DNA of 64,000 nt. It comes from Calothrix sp. NIES-2100. GTDB lineage: Bacteria > Cyanobacteriota > Cyanobacteriia > Cyanobacteriales > Nostocaceae. This document shows positions 62,654-64,000 of the stretch, one piece after another. Position numbers and translations under genes: made by a program. Where the stretch lies: positions 2,810,791 to 2,874,790 of the forward strand of contig NZ_AP018178.1 of NCBI RefSeq assembly GCF_002368195.1, in the 5' to 3' direction. The notes under the pieces were generated by a model. The model was not told the DNA's origin. It searched no databases and saw nothing but the letters and a program-made list of their open reading frames with translations. How positions within the stretch are numbered: position 1 is the first letter of the stretch; every line of letters begins with the position of its first letter.

Positions 62654-64000
62654 ATGACCCACCCCATGATCGGTAAAGTACTACAAGCGCGTTACCAAAT
62701 CGTCCAAAGCCTAGGTGCAGGGGTATTTGGACAAACATACATTGCTGTAGATATAGAATACCCAGAAAATCCCAAATGTGTTGTTAAACAACTGAAAGTT
62801 AGCAATTTGCACCCCAGTTATTTAGATGACTTAAGACTACGTTTTCTCACGGAAACCGAAACCCTCAAGCGTCTGGGACGACACGACCAAATTCCGCAAC
62901 TCATCGCCTGTTTTGAAGAAAATGAGCGATTCTACTTAGTGCAAGAGTTTATCGAAGGACATCCACTGACCGAGGAATTACCTATTCATAAACAGTGTGG
63001 AGAGATTTGGAGTGAAAGCCAAGTTATTGAATTTCTGGAAGATGTCTTGGGAATTCTCGAATTTGTTCACTCTCAAGGGGTGATCCATTGCGACATCAAA
63101 CCGGAAAATTTGATTAGGCGCGCTTTTGATGACAGGTTAGTGCTAATTGACTTTGGCTCAATCCAGCCAGTAGATTTTGGCGAGGATTCAGAATTACCGA
63201 TCCATTCAGTTCCTGTTACCTCATTGGGATATATTCCGCCAGAGCAATTCATTGGTCAAACACAGCCCAACAGTGATATTTATTCTTTGGGTATAATTGC
63301 TATTCAAGCTTTAACAGGTTTATCACCACTACAATTTAAATTAGATCCTTATACAAATGAGATTATTTGGCATTCTCCACACATCGCAGTTAATGATTAT
63401 TTAGCTGCTATTCTCAGCCAAATGATTCGCTTCGATTACGAAGAGCGCTTTCAATCTGCGACTGAGGTATTGCATATACTCCAGGAAATGCTATGGGAAA
63501 CACACCTACCAGCCATCGAAGGACAGGATCAATCGTCCCTAGAGCCAGCAGTCAAAGTTAGCCGTTTACCTGAAAGTTATACATCGACAAAATCGGCTCC
63601 CCTACTAACAGGAATGAAAGTAGGGATAGCGGCTAATTCGGTTTTGCTAGGATTGGGAATGTATTCTGTATTTACTAATTCTCCAGTCTATTCAGAAAAA
63701 GAAACTTTATATCAAGCAACGGAAGAATATCAAGCAGGAGATTTAAAAGAAGCGATCGCTCTCGTCAAATCGATTCCAAAAGACAGTAAAATTTATCCAG
63801 AAGCTCAAGCCACATCTGAAGAATGGCAACAGCAATGGCAAGTTGCTGCTGAACAATATCAATTTGTGGAAGCAGCTGCGGTTGCTGGTAGATGGTCAGA
63901 TGTACTGCGGATTGCTTCTAATGTTCCGGATATTTTATATTGGCAATCTAAAACGGATAAACTAGTTGCACAAGCACGCACTCATCTGGAAGCCCAAACA
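62654..64000 (+). CDS. Ser/Thr protein kinase, cut by window end (STAND cluster gene 4)
   Basis: At least 449 aa. Kinase domain from about residue 14: LGAGVFGQTYIAVD (glycine loop), CVVKQL (ATP lysine), a catalytic loop HCDIKPENL, LIDFGSIQ, and a GYIPPEQF APE-like motif. The usual HRD arginine is Cys, so it is a non-RD kinase, which is typically not activated by loop phosphorylation. After the kinase domain there is a membrane helix (about 318-338, VGIAANSVLLGLGMYSVF) and a helical, TPR-like region continuing past the window. The frame is open to the end. It follows the protease after 362 bp on the same strand. Confidence 0.88.
   Translation, partial: MTHPMIGKVLQARYQIVQSLGAGVFGQTYIAVDIEYPENPKCVVKQLKVSNLHPSYLDDLRLRFLTETETLKRLGRHDQIPQLIACFEENERFYLVQEFIEGHPLTEELPIHKQCGEIWSESQVIEFLEDVLGILEFVHSQGVIHCDIKPENLIRRAFDDRLVLIDFGSIQPVDFGEDSELPIHSVPVTSLGYIPPEQFIGQTQPNSDIYSLGIIAIQALTGLSPLQFKLDPYTNEIIWHSPHIAVNDYLAAILSQMIRFDYEERFQSATEVLHILQEMLWETHLPAIEGQDQSSLEPAVKVSRLPESYTSTKSAPLLTGMKVGIAANSVLLGLGMYSVFTNSPVYSEKETLYQATEEYQAGDLKEAIALVKSIPKDSKIYPEAQATSEEWQQQWQVAAEQYQFVEAAAVAGRWSDVLRIASNVPDILYWQSKTDKLVAQARTHLEAQT

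Overview
The window reads as the chromosome of a filamentous, nitrogen-fixing cyanobacterium of the Nostoc/Anabaena type. The signs are frequent HIP1 palindromes (GCGATCGC), heptamer short tandem repeats of the TGACAAA / TTGGTCA kind between genes, a CphA2-type cyanophycin synthetase next to a cyanophycinase, the clock-input protein LdpA, a Ycf45-like R3H ATPase, and large multidomain sensor kinases and STAND proteins.

Layout. 1-6.3 kb: 5' part of a GH13 alpha-glucan enzyme (minus), a divergent cyanophycin locus (cphB minus, a 67-aa protein, cphA2 plus), an NrtB-like permease remnant, and a relic of an IscB-type (ISC/IS605) element that keeps a structured RNA-like region but no nuclease gene. 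6.3-16.2 kb: Ycf45/R3H ATPase and LdpA, then three minus-strand signalling genes (REC-histidine kinase, REC-GGDEF-EAL, Cache hybrid kinase). 16.8-25.3 kb: MOSC protein, signal peptidase I, dihydroorotase, patatin phospholipase, a 1.3-kb gene-poor stretch, tsaE, yvcK and ruvC.

25.3-46.0 kb: a Tn7-like transposon of about 20.7 kb that begins at the ruvC stop codon. Its two ends share a 30-bp inverted repeat and carry repeated TnsB-type binding sites: three directly abutting 20-bp units on the ruvC side and three spaced ones on the far side. The core is tnsA-tnsB-tnsC followed by two TniQ/TnsD paralogues of about 650 aa. No cas gene or CRISPR array was seen. The cargo is defence-like: a type I restriction-modification operon with two extra genes between hsdR and hsdM (one resembling a PD-(D/E)XK nuclease), a coupled STAS-ATPase / STAS-like / PIN trio, and an orphan DndB-like protein that has lost its DGQHR motif. 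The far end holds a secreted protein, an Xre regulator, its probable operators, and a small regulated ORF.

46.1-54.8 kb: an RyR-TPR-SLOG-class III cyclase protein, which looks like a second-messenger signalling or conflict protein; then housekeeping genes (ccs1, ccdA, xseB, xseA), a Uma2 nuclease, a GTPase with a DUF697-like C-terminus, and a scrap of xisH.

55.4-64 kb: a tight co-directional cluster made of a 172-aa protein, a STAND NTPase with 14 WD40 repeats, a papain-fold protease with a giant N-terminal insertion, and a Ser/Thr kinase cut by the window end. The small protein and the STAND N-terminus share a short IG-x-x-N...FNQ-x-Q motif like bacterial amyloid-signalling (HET-s/BASS-type) motifs. 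This suggests a receptor-effector, programmed-death-like system. With the Tn7-like island and the RyR cyclase, it is the most interesting part of the window.

All function calls come from reading motifs and gene order. No database search was run.
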